This document shows, in pieces, positions 1 through 7,898 of a DNA stretch of 64,000 nucleotides. The translations under genes were made by a program, and so were the position numbers. Numbering within the stretch: position 1 is the stretch's first letter; each line of letters begins with the position of its first letter. The notes beneath the pieces are model-generated. The model was not told where the DNA came from and searched no databases. It saw nothing but the letters and a program-made list of their open reading frames with translations. Source of the DNA: Lysobacteraceae bacterium (GTDB lineage Bacteria; Pseudomonadota; Gammaproteobacteria; Xanthomonadales; Ahniellaceae); contig JAJTHZ010000221.1 in the NCBI GenBank assembly GCA_021299185.1, positions 1 to 64,000 on the forward strand, in the 5' to 3' direction.

Positions 1-181
1 AAGCGCATCGACCGCCGCCGGCGGCCACGCCATGGATGGCGTGGCGGGCGTGCGCACCAGGGAAGGTGCGGAGCGGGGAAAAGGTAGCCCGCCAGCCGGC
101 CGTAGGGGAGGGATCTGCGGCGATTGTGTTGGCTGGCGGGCCGAAGGATGGCCGCGCTGGGCGCGGCGCTTCAGACGGGGA
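1..181. other. left-edge non-coding stretch with a short palindrome
   Basis: No convincing gene is visible between the window edge and the end of the phasin gene. A perfect inverted repeat, GCCACGCC at 24-31 and GGCGTGGC at 38-45, could form a hairpin with a 6-nt loop. There is no T-run on either side, so a terminator role is unsupported. Confidence 0.3.
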
Positions 182-688
182 TCAGGCCGACGGTGCGGAC
201 TTCGCGCGCTTGGCGGCTTTCTTGGCCGGTCGCTTGCCCGCGCGCTTGCCGGCCTTGGCCGGTGCGCCACCGAGCGTGCGCACGGCGCGATTCAGTTCCT
301 CGACGCGGTCGATGAGCGCCTGCATCTCGTCGCGGCCGGGCACGCCCAGCTTGCCGAGCGCCCGCGACACGCGGTCCTCGAAGACCTTCTCGAGGCGGTC
401 CCAGGTATCGGTGGCGCGCTCCTTGACCTGCGCGACCGTGTTCTCAACGGCGTCACGCGCCACGTCGACCTTGCCGGTGGCGAAGCGGCGCGTCTTCTGT
501 TCCAGCGTCATGCCCTCGCGCACCAGGCCCTCGAACAGCTTGCCGCCTTCCTCCTGCGCGCGCCCGAAGGCGCCGAGGCCGGCCATCCAGATCTGCTGCG
601 CGGAGTCCAGCAGGGTCTTCGCCTTGTCGGCGGCCGCTTCCGCGGCGGCGTGCGGCTTCTTCTTCAGTTTCGGCTTCGCGGTACCCAT
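182..688 (-). CDS. phasin family protein with Lys/Ala-rich C-terminal tail
   Basis: A 168-aa protein of the phasin (PhaI/PhaF) family. Phasins coat polyhydroxyalkanoate granules in the cytoplasm. The middle (about residues 25-125) is Ala/Leu/Glu-rich and looks like long amphipathic helices, with the family-type segment LDSAQQIWMAGLGAF. The C-terminus is a Lys/Ala tail (GKRAGKRPAKKAAKRAK), as in PhaF and histone-H1-like proteins, where the tail binds DNA and helps segregate granules. The ATG has a GGAGGG Shine-Dalgarno (SD) sequence about 9 nt upstream. The nearby PHA-system gene at 2938-3213 supports a granule role. The family call is firm; DNA binding is inferred from the tail. Confidence 0.85.
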   Translation of the reverse strand: MGTAKPKLKKKPHAAAEAAADKAKTLLDSAQQIWMAGLGAFGRAQEEGGKLFEGLVREGMTLEQKTRRFATGKVDVARDAVENTVAQVKERATDTWDRLEKVFEDRVSRALGKLGVPGRDEMQALIDRVEELNRAVRTLGGAPAKAGKRAGKRPAKKAAKRAKSAPSA

Positions 689-786
689 GTTCGTACTCCC
701 TCCACCGCGGCCCAGGATGGCCAGCGGAACGAGTGCAGTATCCGCAGCACCGCTAGAGCGATAACACTACCCCGCGCGGCCGCGAT

Positions 787-2055
787 TCAGCGCCGGCGAC
801 GCCGGCGCGCACGCTTCGCGCCGCGGGTTTCCGCGATCGTCGCCTCGAGGTCGTCGAGCGCGCGGGACAGCCGCGCGATCGGGCGCAGACGGCGCGGCGG
901 CGCGGGTTCCAGGCCGTCGAGCAGCGTGCGCTGGCGGTCCTCGATCACCGCGTCGCGCAGGCGGATGCCGTGGCGCTTGAGCAGCGGCTCGATGACCGCG
1001 CGGCGCGTGCGCAGGTCGTCGAGCGTGGAGCGATAGGCGTGTTCGGTCAGCGTGCGCCGGCTGTCGTAGGAGAAGATGTTGGTGAAGAACATCTCCGCGT
1101 CGTCGGCGTTGGGTTCCAGCAGCACGAGGTCGGTGCCGGCGTACTGCGTGCGGTACTTCTCCAGCCCCACCTGCATGCGCGACTTCAGCAGGGTGCGGAA
1201 GGTCTGCGACAGCACCATCGGCAGGCCGGAGTCGATCAGGCTGCGCGGCACGGCGCGGCCCTGCTGCTGCGCGAGGCTGGCGTCGAACGGCACCAGCGGA
1301 TTGAGGCCGAACACGAGGTCGACGTCCTCGTCCATCGCCACCGAGGCGTGCAGCGTGCGGCGCAACGCGCCGTCGACGTACCAGCGCCCGTCGATCTCGA
1401 CCGGCGGATACAGGCCGGGCAGGGCGGCGCTGGCCTGCACTGCGCGCGAGATCGGCACGTGGTCGTACCCGCGGGCGCCGAAGCGGGTGGTCGCGCCGTT
1501 GTCGAGGTCGACCGCGATCACGAACAGCTTGCGCGGCAACTGACGGAAATCGTTGCTGCGTCCGTGCGCCTCGAACACGTGGCGCAGGAACCGTTCGACC
1601 GCCTCGTTGTCGAACAGCCCGGTGGGGATCAGCGCGCCGAAGCGCCCGATCAGGTCGCTCCAGTTGGTGTCCAGCGGGCGGGTGGCGACGTCGCCGAGCC
1701 ACTGCAGCAGGGCGCGCGGCAGCGCCGCGGCGCGGCGCGCGTACTCGAGGAAGGCCGGGCGCAGGAAGGTCTCGGGCCGGAAGCGCACCGGGCGCGAGTC
1801 GCCGGTGATGAAGATGCGGCACATCTCCGCCGTGGACAGGCCGTTGGCGAGCCCGGCGGCGAGGAAGGAGCCGGAACTCACGCCGACGTAGACGTCGAGC
1901 CGCGTGAGGTCGATCCCCTCGAGGGCGTCGTCGAGCGCGCGCAGCGTGCCCAGTTCGTACATCCCGCCGATCGGCCCGCCGCCGGCGATGGCGATGCCGA
2001 TGCGGCTGCGCGGCTTGCGCCGTTGCGGGCGCGGGGCCTCCTGGACGACGAGCAT
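787..2055 (-). CDS. patatin-like phospholipase family protein
   Basis: A 422-aa patatin-domain protein. The oxyanion-loop motif GGGPIGG lies at residues 25-31, the nucleophile elbow G-V-S-S-G at 58-62 (Ser60), and the catalytic Asp in VDGAL at about residue 228, so the Ser-Asp dyad is intact. Patatins hydrolyse acyl esters of phospholipids or neutral lipids. No signal peptide is seen, so it is probably cytoplasmic or peripheral to membranes or granules. The C-terminus is an arginine-rich tail (RARRRRRR). It lies upstream of the phasin gene on the same strand with a 98-nt gap, which suggests co-transcription and a link to PHA or lipid turnover (inference). The true substrate cannot be read from sequence. 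Confidence 0.88.
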   Translation of the reverse strand: MLVVQEAPRPQRRKPRSRIGIAIAGGGPIGGMYELGTLRALDDALEGIDLTRLDVYVGVSSGSFLAAGLANGLSTAEMCRIFITGDSRPVRFRPETFLRPAFLEYARRAAALPRALLQWLGDVATRPLDTNWSDLIGRFGALIPTGLFDNEAVERFLRHVFEAHGRSNDFRQLPRKLFVIAVDLDNGATTRFGARGYDHVPISRAVQASAALPGLYPPVEIDGRWYVDGALRRTLHASVAMDEDVDLVFGLNPLVPFDASLAQQQGRAVPRSLIDSGLPMVLSQTFRTLLKSRMQVGLEKYRTQYAGTDLVLLEPNADDAEMFFTNIFSYDSRRTLTEHAYRSTLDDLRTRRAVIEPLLKRHGIRLRDAVIEDRQRTLLDGLEPAPPRRLRPIARLSRALDDLEATIAETRGAKRARRRRRR

Positions 2056-2085
2056 GCGATGTTCCGGGTCCGACGCGGGACGCGC

Positions 2086-2091
2086 ATTCTA
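2086..2091 (-). promoter_or_regulatory. possible -10 box (TAGAAT) for the patatin gene
   Basis: Read on the minus strand, TAGAAT matches TATAAT at 5 of 6 positions and lies 30 nt before the patatin ATG. No good -35 box is visible at the usual spacing. Confidence 0.35.
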
Positions 2092-2178
2092 GCGCGCCGC
2101 CTCCACCCCGCGCCCACGCACGAAAGTCGGGGGCGGTTTAGCATTGGCGTTTCCGTGGATCGTGCGCCAGGGGGCGCG

Positions 2179-2919
2179 ATGAGCCGCAGCAAGACCGTCC
2201 AGCGCCTCGAGGACATCGCCACCCGCCTGCGCGCCGCGCGCGATCCCGAGGCCGAGCCCGCCAACGCCTCGCCCGTGCTGCGGCGCCTGCGCGCCTGGCA
2301 GGCCGCGCGCCTGGGGCAGACCTTCGCCGACCTGCGCGCCTCGCCGCGCCACCGGCAGGCGGCCGATTTCTTCCTGACCGACCTGTATGGCGAGCAGGAC
2401 GTGTCGTGGCGCGACCGCGATCTCGCGCGCATGATGCCGACCCTGGTGCGCTGGCTGCCGGAGGCGATGCTCGGCACGGTCTGCGACGCGCTGGAACTGG
2501 ACTGGCTCAGCCACCGTCTCGACCTGCGGGTGGCCATCGCACTGGACGGCGAGCCGAAGCGTGCGCCGGCGATCCGGATCGCCTCGTACGCCGCGGCCTA
2601 CCGCGCGGCGGGCACGGCGGCCGAGCGCGAGCGGCAGATCGACCTGCTGATGGCGGTCGGGCGCGAACTGGACCACATCGTGCGGGTGCCGCTGGTGTAC
2701 GCGGTGCTCAAGCTCGCCCGCGGGGCCGCCGGCCGGGCTGGCCTTGCGAGCCTGCACTCGTTCCTCGAACGCGGCTTCGCGGCGTTCCGCGCGATGGGTG
2801 GCGCGGACGACTTCCTGCGCATCATCGAGTCACGCGAGCGGGAGACGGCGCGACGCCTGTTCGCCGGCGACGCCGAGCCCTTCGGCGCGGGATTCGTCGA
2901 GCCGCGCCCCGGCGCCTGA
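2179..2919 (+). CDS. FFLEELY-motif family protein
   Basis: A 246-aa soluble, mostly helical protein. It carries FFLTDLYG at about residues 63-70, the position of the FFLEELY motif that names a conserved uncharacterised family in Xanthomonadales and relatives. Family members often sit near lipid or PHA genes; the function is unknown. There are no membrane segments or catalytic motifs I recognise. The start chosen is the ATG after GGGGGCGCG, giving an MSRSKTVQRLEDIA N-terminus typical of the family. It is divergent from the patatin gene and convergent with the PHA-system gene at 2938. Confidence 0.7.
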   Translation: MSRSKTVQRLEDIATRLRAARDPEAEPANASPVLRRLRAWQAARLGQTFADLRASPRHRQAADFFLTDLYGEQDVSWRDRDLARMMPTLVRWLPEAMLGTVCDALELDWLSHRLDLRVAIALDGEPKRAPAIRIASYAAAYRAAGTAAERERQIDLLMAVGRELDHIVRVPLVYAVLKLARGAAGRAGLASLHSFLERGFAAFRAMGGADDFLRIIESRERETARRLFAGDAEPFGAGFVEPRPGA

Positions 2920-2937
2920 GGGCACGAGCGGGGTGGT

Positions 2938-3213
2938 TCAGCCGAACTCCTTGTCCAGCACGCGGTGGATCTCGGACTCGACCGCGGCCTGGATCGCCAG
3001 CAGGAGGAAGCTCAGGTGCGCCTTGACGTGCACCAGGCCGTCCTGCAGGGCGATGGTCCCATGCACGCCGGGGCGCTCGAAGTGCAGCACGCTGCCCTTC
3101 CAGCCGTACTCGACGTCGAACTTGGCGGCGATCTGGCGCGCGACCTTCTCCACCGATTTGCGCGCTTCCGCGCTGCTCTTGCCGTGCTTGCGGGCGATGT
3201 CGATGCTGGGCAT
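2938..3213 (-). CDS. polyhydroxyalkanoic acid system family protein
   Basis: A 91-aa protein of the PHA_gran_rgn family, small proteins encoded near PHA granule genes in gammaproteobacteria. It starts MPSIDIARKHGKS, with a central FDVEYGWKGSVLHFERPG segment and a helical C-terminus (VESEIHRVLDKEFG). A longer N-terminal extension is open to 3285 but has no family resemblance, so the internal ATG at 3213 was chosen. The molecular role is unknown; the family name reflects genomic context. With the phasin it suggests PHA capacity, although no PHA synthase is in this window. Confidence 0.8.
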   Translation of the reverse strand: MPSIDIARKHGKSSAEARKSVEKVARQIAAKFDVEYGWKGSVLHFERPGVHGTIALQDGLVHVKAHLSFLLLAIQAAVESEIHRVLDKEFG

Positions 3214-3305
3214 GGTCCGGTGGGCTCCGGCGTGCGGGTGGAAGCGCGGTGGGTGCGCCGTGGGGTCCTTCTGGCATGATGCCACGGGACGCGGGGGAGG
3301 CGATG

Positions 3306-3980
3306 ATGCGAACCATCCTGGCGCTGGCGGCGGCGATCGTGCTGCTGGCCGTGGGCGCGGCGCACGCGGGCACGGTCCGCGGCACGCTGGTCCTGTACTC
3401 GGAAGGCAAGCCGCTGCGCGCGGCCGAGGCGGCCGAGGCGGTGATCTGGTTCCGTCCGCGCAGCGCCGTGGCGCTGCCGCCGCCGGGCGAGCCGGCCGTG
3501 ATGCTGACCCGGCGCAAGCAGTTCCATCCGCGGGTGCTGGCGGTGCCGGCAGCCCATTCGGTGCGCTTCCCGAACGAGGACCCGATCCTGCACAACGTGT
3601 TCTCCACCTCGACCGACAACGCCTTCGACGCCGGGCTGTACGGCACCGGCGAGGGCGTGGTGCACGCGTTCCGCAATCCCGGCCTGGTCAAGGTGTACTG
3701 CAACGTGCACCACTCGATGTTCGGCTTCATCGTGGTGCTCGACACGCCGTTCCACACGCGGGCCGGGGTGGACGGTTCGTTCCGGCTCGACGGCCTGCCG
3801 GCGGGGGAGGGCGAACTGGTGGTCTTCCACGACCGCGCCCGGCCGTGGCGGCGCACGCTCGACGTGGCGCAACCCGCGGCGCTGGAGATCCGTCTCGACC
3901 TCGACCGGCGGCGCGTGCCGCCGCACATGAACAAGTTCGGACGTCCCTACGGAGCCCGACCCGATGAACGAAGCTACTGA
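3306..3980 (+). CDS. secreted cupredoxin-like protein
   Basis: A 224-aa protein with a clear signal peptide (LALAAAIVLLAVGAAHA), so periplasmic. It resembles the cupredoxin-fold proteins often annotated as methylamine utilization protein. Candidate type-1 copper ligands are His96 in ILHNVFS and Cys132, His135 or His136, and Met138 in YCNVHHSM. After about residue 150 there is a carboxypeptidase-regulatory-like segment (VDGSFRLDGLPAGEGELVVFHD). Two ATGs stand in tandem (3303, 3306); the second has better spacing from GGAG at 3296. Its 3' end overlaps the following kinase gene by 17 bp, implying translational coupling and a functional link. Copper binding is inferred from the ligand pattern. 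Confidence 0.75.
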   Translation: MRTILALAAAIVLLAVGAAHAGTVRGTLVLYSEGKPLRAAEAAEAVIWFRPRSAVALPPPGEPAVMLTRRKQFHPRVLAVPAAHSVRFPNEDPILHNVFSTSTDNAFDAGLYGTGEGVVHAFRNPGLVKVYCNVHHSMFGFIVVLDTPFHTRAGVDGSFRLDGLPAGEGELVVFHDRARPWRRTLDVAQPAALEIRLDLDRRRVPPHMNKFGRPYGARPDERSY

Positions 3981-6663
3981 GCCGCGGCCGGGGTTCCGCC
4001 TGCCGCTGGCGACCGCGGTCTTCCTGCTGTGCGCGGTGCTGCTGGGGCTCGGCCTGGGGGCGGCGATCTGGTTCACCTGGGACCGCGGCGCGCGCATTGC
4101 CGAGCGCGCGGTGCAGGAGCAACTCGCGGTGTCCGCGGCCGTGCAGCAGGAACTCACCGCGCGGCGCCTCGAGGAAGTGGAGTTCAAGGTGCAGCTGATC
4201 GCCGCCGACCCCAGCTTCGTCAAGTACGTCAGCGACGCCTGGGGCGGCGGTCTGGGACTCGGTGGCGACCTCGGGCTGGACAGCGCCTCGATCAACGACT
4301 TGCTGCGCGAGCGGCAGGAATCGGTCGGCTTCGACCTCGGCCTGATCACCGACCCGGACGGGCGCGTGCTTGCCCGCACCGACCAGGCCGAAGCCTTCGA
4401 GGCCTCGCTGGCCGAGGATCCCTTCATGGCCTCGGCGATCGGCGAGGCCCGCCCGATCAGCGGGTTCTGGCGCGAGGGCGGCGCGCTTTACCAGGCGGCG
4501 GCCTGGCCGCTGGACCTCGACGGCGACCTGGTCGGCTTCATGCTGGTCGCGCTGCGGGTCGACGACGCGCTGTCCGGACGGGTCGGGCGCGCCAGCGGCG
4601 CCGACGTGGCGTTCCTGCTGCCCGAGGGCGACGCGCTGCGACTGATCGGCACCTCGCTGGAAGGCGAACGGCGGCTGGCGCTGGAGGCCGCGCTGTCCGC
4701 CGATCCCGCACTGGCTGCCGCGCTGCGTGGCGGTGGCGCGCAGGCCTCGCTGCCGCTGCGCCTCGGCGCCGAAGCCTGGACCGCGGCGGTGGCGCCGGTG
4801 GACCCGGCGGGAGGCGCCCAGCTCGGCGCGACCCTGCGGCTGGCGTCGGCGGACCGCGCGTCGGCCGGCTACCGCGAGCTGCTCGACCTGCTGCTGCTCG
4901 CCGCCGGTGGCGTGCTGGTGATCGCCGTGCCCTTTTCGTACCTGCTCGCGCGCACCACGTTGCGACCGCTGTCGACGATGGCGCGCGCCGCGACCGCGGC
5001 GGCCAACGGCGACTACCGCACCCGCATCGGCATCCGCGGACGCGACGCGCTCGCGGAGCTGTCGCAGGCGTTCGACACCCTGCTGTCGGACCTGCGCGAA
5101 AAGAGCGACATCCAGGGCTACGTCTCCAACCTGTCGCGCTTCCTGCCCGATCCTGCCGCGGATGCGCCGACCGGGCGCTCGTTCGTCACCCAGCCCGACG
5201 CCAACCCGGGCGCACCCGGCGAGGCACCGCGGCGTGGCCCGGCGCTGCTGCTCGCGCTGGACCTGCGCGGGCTCGCGCGGCTGCCGGAAGGCGGACCGGA
5301 GGCGCCGCTGGCGTCGGCTGCGGAGCGCGCGCGCGATCTGCTGTCGGCGGCGACCGCGCAGTCCGGACGGCTGGTCGCGCACGCCGGCGCGCGGCTGACC
5401 TTCGCCTTCGATTCGGCGGATCGGCTGGCGCGCGCGCTGGCGGTCGCGCGCGAGGCCCTGCGCGACGATCCGGCGACCGCGGGGGCGCTGCTCGAGGGCG
5501 ATGTCGTGGCCGGAACGCTCAAGGTCGGCCGCGACAGCCAGCGCGTGCTGCTGGGTGCGCCGGCGCACCAGCTCGACCGGCTGGTGGTGGAGGCCGGCGC
5601 GGGACGCGTGCTGCTGCCGAAGTCGCTGGGCGAGGCGGCGCGCGGGCTGCTCGGCGGGATCACGGTGCCGGTGCAGCAGGGTGCGGCCAGCGGCAAGCCG
5701 TTCTACGCGCTCGACGCCGCGTCCCTGGCGCCCCTGGCCGCGCCCGCGCGCGTGGTCGACGATGGCGAGGGCATGCGCACGGTCGAGCAGCCGGTCGCCG
5801 CCACGCCGGCGCCGCGCACGGCGCGCTCGGCCGAACTGGCGGCAGGCACGCGGCTCGGTGGGCGCTACGACATCCTCGGCGTGCTCGGCGCCGGCGGGAT
5901 GGGTGTGGTCTACAAGGCGCGCGACATCGAGCTCGATGACGTGGTCGCGCTGAAGATGCTCAAGCCCGGTGCGCTGTCGGACCCGGAGCAGATCGAACGC
6001 CTCAAGAGCGAGATCCGGCTGGCGCGCAAGATCACCCACCCCAACGTGCTGCGCACCTTCGACTTCGGCGAGGTCGAAGGCCGGCCCTACATCTCGATGG
6101 AATACGTGCGCGGCATGACGCTGCGCTACCTAATCAAGCAGGCGGGGCGGATCCCCTATTCGGCGGCGCTGCGGATCGCGCGCCAACTGTGCGCGGGCCT
6201 GGCCGCCGCGCACGAGGTCGGCGTCCTGCACCGCGACATCAAGCCGGAGAACCTGATCCTCGAGTCCAGCGGCAACGCCAAGCTGATGGACTTCGGGATC
6301 GCGCGGCCGATCCAGCAGCGCGCCGACTCGGGCCTGACCCAGCCCGGCATGTTCGTCGGCACGCCGGCCTACTCGGCCCCGGAGCAGATCGCCGGCATGG
6401 CGGTCGACGAGCGCGCCGACGTCTATGCCAGCGGCGTGCTGATGTGCGAGATGTTCTGCGGCAAGGTGCCGTTCGAGAGCAGCAACACGATGGAGATCTA
6501 CCTCGCGCGGATGCAGCAGGAGCCGATCCGCCCCTCGCAGTGGTGGGCCGAGATTCCGCCGCCGCTGGAGGCGGTCATCCTGCGCTGCATCCAGCGCGAG
6601 CCGAGCGCGCGCTTCCAGAGCGCGACGGAACTCGGCACCGCCCTCTCGGGCTTGCGTGCCTGA
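3964..6663 (+). CDS. membrane sensor Ser/Thr protein kinase with HAMP and cyclase-like domain
   Basis: An 899-aa protein. In order: a transmembrane helix (about 14-38); a roughly 265-aa periplasmic sensor region, cache-like; a second transmembrane helix (about 303-325); a HAMP linker (about 327-380); a class III cyclase-like domain (about 425-590); and a C-terminal eukaryotic-type kinase domain (about 633-895). The kinase is complete: glycine loop GAGGMGVVYKA, Lys664 in VALKMLK, HRDIKPEN with Asp758, DFG at 776-778, and GTPAYSAPEQ. The cyclase-like part keeps LALDLRGL (Asp433) but lacks the second metal-binding Asp and the catalytic Asn, so it is probably a non-catalytic sensory or dimerisation module. 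The gene overlaps the cupredoxin gene by 17 bp; a double-FHA protein lies downstream. It probably phosphorylates Ser/Thr in response to a periplasmic cue. Confidence 0.9.
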   Translation: MNEATEPRPGFRLPLATAVFLLCAVLLGLGLGAAIWFTWDRGARIAERAVQEQLAVSAAVQQELTARRLEEVEFKVQLIAADPSFVKYVSDAWGGGLGLGGDLGLDSASINDLLRERQESVGFDLGLITDPDGRVLARTDQAEAFEASLAEDPFMASAIGEARPISGFWREGGALYQAAAWPLDLDGDLVGFMLVALRVDDALSGRVGRASGADVAFLLPEGDALRLIGTSLEGERRLALEAALSADPALAAALRGGGAQASLPLRLGAEAWTAAVAPVDPAGGAQLGATLRLASADRASAGYRELLDLLLLAAGGVLVIAVPFSYLLARTTLRPLSTMARAATAAANGDYRTRIGIRGRDALAELSQAFDTLLSDLREKSDIQGYVSNLSRFLPDPAADAPTGRSFVTQPDANPGAPGEAPRRGPALLLALDLRGLARLPEGGPEAPLASAAERARDLLSAATAQSGRLVAHAGARLTFAFDSADRLARALAVAREALRDDPATAGALLEGDVVAGTLKVGRDSQRVLLGAPAHQLDRLVVEAGAGRVLLPKSLGEAARGLLGGITVPVQQGAASGKPFYALDAASLAPLAAPARVVDDGEGMRTVEQPVAATPAPRTARSAELAAGTRLGGRYDILGVLGAGGMGVVYKARDIELDDVVALKMLKPGALSDPEQIERLKSEIRLARKITHPNVLRTFDFGEVEGRPYISMEYVRGMTLRYLIKQAGRIPYSAALRIARQLCAGLAAAHEVGVLHRDIKPENLILESSGNAKLMDFGIARPIQQRADSGLTQPGMFVGTPAYSAPEQIAGMAVDERADVYASGVLMCEMFCGKVPFESSNTMEIYLARMQQEPIRPSQWWAEIPPPLEAVILRCIQREPSARFQSATELGTALSGLRA

Positions 6664-6667
6664 GCGG

Positions 6668-6696
6668 TTGACACCCATTAATCAAAGAGTTACATA
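6668..6696 (+). promoter_or_regulatory. sigma-70 promoter of the beta-barrel gene
   Basis: TTGACA at 6668-6673 (6/6 consensus) and TACATA at 6691-6696 are separated by exactly 17 nt. The intervening sequence is AT-rich in an otherwise GC-rich region. The start codon lies 41 nt downstream of the -10 box, so the beta-barrel gene is probably transcribed independently of the kinase gene. Confidence 0.8.
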
Positions 6697-6736
6697 GGCA
6701 ACTTGAAGCGGATTCTCGTCCGCGCCTGGAGCCTGC

Positions 6737-7834
6737 ATGTCCGGTCTCGCCCGCTACGCCTGCGCGCTGGCGCTGGCTCTGCTGGCGCCTTCCTGGGCCC
6801 ATGCGCAGGCCGGCGACGGCTTCGACTACGACCCGTCCGCCGCCGAGGGCGCCCACCTGTCGTGGTTCTCGAACCTGCTGTTGCGCGGCGACTGGGCACG
6901 CGACCTGCCGCAGAACCTGCCCGACGAGCAGCGCGGCATGGCGCGCCTGCGCGCCGGCCTGCTGTGGCTGCCGGATGACGCCTGGGAAGTGGCCGCGGCA
7001 CTGGAGGCCTCGCGCGGCAGCGACAGCGCGCGCATCGTGCGCCTCGCGCACGACAACCACCGCACCAACGACCTCAACGTCGACCTGCTGTACGTCAAGC
7101 GGCGCTTCGGCGATCAGGGCAGCGTGACGCTCGGCAAGCAGGGGCTGCCGCTCGACTTGACGCCGATGGTCTGGGACCCCGAGGTGCGCCCGGTCGGGCT
7201 GGCGGTCGAGCACTCGATCGCGGTCGGCGACTTCGATCGCGTGGTGCTGGCCGGCGGCGCGTGGCTCGGCGACCACCTGTACGGCGACACCTCGCGCCTG
7301 CTGGCGCTGCAGGCCGGCTGGCGCCTGCGCGAGGGGGCGCCCCACAGCGGCGGCATCCTGCTGTCGCTGCTCGCCTTCGACGAACTCGACGACCTGGTGC
7401 GGGGCGGGCTGGCGCGCAGCAACCGGGTGGTCGGCGGGCGCTTCGACAGCGACTTCCGCCTCGCCGACCTGCAACTGGCCTACGACACGCGCATCGCCGG
7501 CGCGCCGCTGCGCACGCGCATCGACCTGGTGCGCAACCTCGGCGCCGACCGCGACCGCGACGGCGCGCGCGGCAGCGTCGTGTGGGGCGATGCCCGCGAG
7601 GCCGGCGCGCTCGAACTGGGCTTCTCCTACCAGCGGGTGCAGCGCGACGCCGTGCTGGCGGCCTTCAACTCGGAGGACTGGTGGTTCCACAGCGCGATGC
7701 GCGGTGCGATGCCGTGGATCGGCTACGGCATCGACGACACCTGGCGCGTGCAGCTCGCGCTGTTCCTCGAGCGCGCCGACGGCCGCGCCGAGGACACCGA
7801 GCGCGCGCTGCTCGACCTGCGGGCGGACTGGTGA
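6737..7834 (+). CDS. putative outer-membrane beta-barrel (porin-like) protein
   Basis: A 365-aa protein with a signal peptide (YACALALALLAPSWAHAQ) followed by alternating amphipathic strands with many aromatic and Arg/Asp residues. It ends in an aromatic residue (LLDLRADW), as beta-barrel outer-membrane proteins usually do for BAM recognition. Segments such as YVKRRFGDQGSVTLGKQ and LGFSYQRVQRDAVLAAF resemble short-strand porins. I cannot place it in a named porin family. It follows the kinase gene but has its own strong promoter at 6668-6696. Confidence 0.65.
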   Translation: MSGLARYACALALALLAPSWAHAQAGDGFDYDPSAAEGAHLSWFSNLLLRGDWARDLPQNLPDEQRGMARLRAGLLWLPDDAWEVAAALEASRGSDSARIVRLAHDNHRTNDLNVDLLYVKRRFGDQGSVTLGKQGLPLDLTPMVWDPEVRPVGLAVEHSIAVGDFDRVVLAGGAWLGDHLYGDTSRLLALQAGWRLREGAPHSGGILLSLLAFDELDDLVRGGLARSNRVVGGRFDSDFRLADLQLAYDTRIAGAPLRTRIDLVRNLGADRDRDGARGSVVWGDAREAGALELGFSYQRVQRDAVLAAFNSEDWWFHSAMRGAMPWIGYGIDDTWRVQLALFLERADGRAEDTERALLDLRADW

Positions 7835-7861
7835 ATCGCGGCCGGCCGTCGCGAGGGCTTG

Positions 7862-7870
7862 TGCTAAAGT
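7862..7870 (+). promoter_or_regulatory. possible extended -10 (TGCTAAAGT) before the FHA gene
   Basis: TGC followed by TAAAGT (4/6 to consensus) fits an extended -10 element. It lies 28 nt before the GTG start at 7899. No convincing -35 box is visible, which is common for extended -10 promoters. Confidence 0.35.
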
Positions 7871-7898
7871 CCGGCGCAGGGGATGGGCGGGGTATCGC

